A stretch of 5,571 nt of DNA from a bacterium. GTDB taxonomy: Bacteria; Patescibacteriota; Minisyncoccia; Phycocordibacterales; UBA10002. Of the stretch, positions 5,115 through 5,571 are shown one piece after another (position 1 is the first letter of the stretch; the number at the start of each line of letters is the position of its first letter). Under the pieces are notes generated by a model, which ran no database searches, was not told the origin of the DNA, and saw nothing but the letters and a program-made list of their open reading frames with translations. Where the stretch lies: the NCBI GenBank assembly GCA_030648695.1, contig JAUSHG010000018.1, forward strand, positions 1-5,571. The letters are read 5' to 3'. Position numbers and translations under genes: made by a program.

Positions 5115-5571
5115 ATGAAATCTAAAACCAAAATTCTTTACGTCATAACAAAAAGTAACTACGGCGGTGCCCAGCGCTACGTTTTTGACTTGGCCACTTC
5201 TCTTCCCAAGGACGAATGTGAGGCCGTAGTGGTGTTGGGGGCTGCGCAAAACGGAGCTCCCGTTCTGCAGGAAAAACTGCATGGAGCTGGAGTGCGCACT
5301 ATTTTTATTCCCGGACTTTCCCGTGACATTTCTTTCCTAAAAGAACTCCGCGTGTTTCGGGAATTGATGAAGGTGTTCAAATTCGAAAAACCGTTCGTAG
5401 TGCACTTGAACAGCTCAAAAGCCGCTGGTTTAGGGGCATTGGCGGCCCGCCTGTGTGGAACACCGCTTATCGTATTTACTGTCCATGGTTGGCCGTTTTT
5501 TGAGGAGCGAAATCCGCTCTCCAAATTGGTGATACGTCTTTTTTCATATATCACGGTTTTGCTTTCCCACA
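5115..5571 (+). CDS. GT4-type glycosyltransferase, N-terminal part (runs off the right edge)
   Basis: The first 152 residues of an open reading frame with no stop before the window ends are visible. ILYVITKSNYGGAQRYVFDL (7-26) is the classic start of a GT-B fold glycosyltransferase of the GT4 group, with the GGAQ loop of the acceptor-side domain. HLNSSKAAGLGALAARLCG (97-115) and FTVHGWPF (121-128) are two further typical N-domain segments. The C-terminal nucleotide-sugar domain, with its E-x7-E motif, would lie beyond the edge, so the sugar and acceptor are unknown. The ATG at 5115 is preferred. An in-frame TTG at 5109 is the only other start, because a TGA inside the repeat (5100-5102) closes the frame. 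No Shine-Dalgarno sequence is seen. It is transcribed away from the sugar transferase gene and probably belongs to the same polysaccharide locus. Confidence 0.9.
   Translation, partial: MKSKTKILYVITKSNYGGAQRYVFDLATSLPKDECEAVVVLGAAQNGAPVLQEKLHGAGVRTIFIPGLSRDISFLKELRVFRELMKVFKFEKPFVVHLNSSKAAGLGALAARLCGTPLIVFTVHGWPFFEERNPLSKLVIRLFSYITVLLSH

Noticed and set aside
4881..5282. 133-aa minus-strand open frame covering the divergent gap
   Set aside because: Its middle is the translated double-hairpin repeat (FPRRRESS...PPAGG), a pattern typical of spurious proteins called on such repeats. It also overlaps the real starts of genes on both sides.
5177..5554. 125-aa minus-strand open frame
   Set aside because: It is antisense to the glycosyltransferase frame, which has clear GT4 motifs. 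Its own translation has no recognisable domain.

Overview
The window reads as ordinary chromosomal DNA of a small-genome bacterium, most likely a member of the Patescibacteria/Candidate Phyla Radiation (Parcubacteria-like). This is inference. The evidence is short versions of conserved genes, no Shine-Dalgarno sequence in front of any of the five main genes, -10 boxes placed 6 to 8 nt before three of the start codons, and intergenic DNA made of AT-rich 7-9 nt repeats plus TTCCC-N8-GGGAA hairpins. There is no rRNA, tRNA, CRISPR, transposase or phage gene, and no gene-free stretch longer than about 180 bases.

Layout. The left half carries the protein-export accessory genes on the minus strand: secD (2446 to 1133), then a 177-bp repeat-filled gap, then secF (955 to 41). 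A promoter-like sequence overlaps the end of secF and points to a possible next minus-strand gene starting at base 9. Right of secD, after a 93-bp gap holding a perfect 30-bp palindrome, lies a sugar-nucleotide epimerase/dehydratase gene (3466 to 2540, minus). A 149-bp AT-rich repeat region follows, then a long polyprenyl-phosphate sugar-phosphate transferase gene (4959 to 3616, minus). A divergent 155-bp region with a second double-hairpin repeat separates this from a plus-strand GT4-type glycosyltransferase gene. That gene starts at 5115 and runs off the right edge.

How the genes work together. SecD and SecF form the membrane complex that uses the proton motive force to help complete export through SecYEG. 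The other three genes fit a surface-polysaccharide locus: the epimerase would supply a UDP-sugar, the phosphoglycosyltransferase would put the first sugar phosphate onto the lipid carrier, and the GT4 enzyme would extend the chain. The two gene sets are neighbours and need not be functionally linked.

No new multi-gene system is evident. The points most worth a second look are the repeated promoter-to-start architecture (probably leaderless mRNAs), two related double-hairpin elements, one of them framed by inverted AT-rich repeat arrays, and the 30-bp palindrome upstream of the secD promoter.
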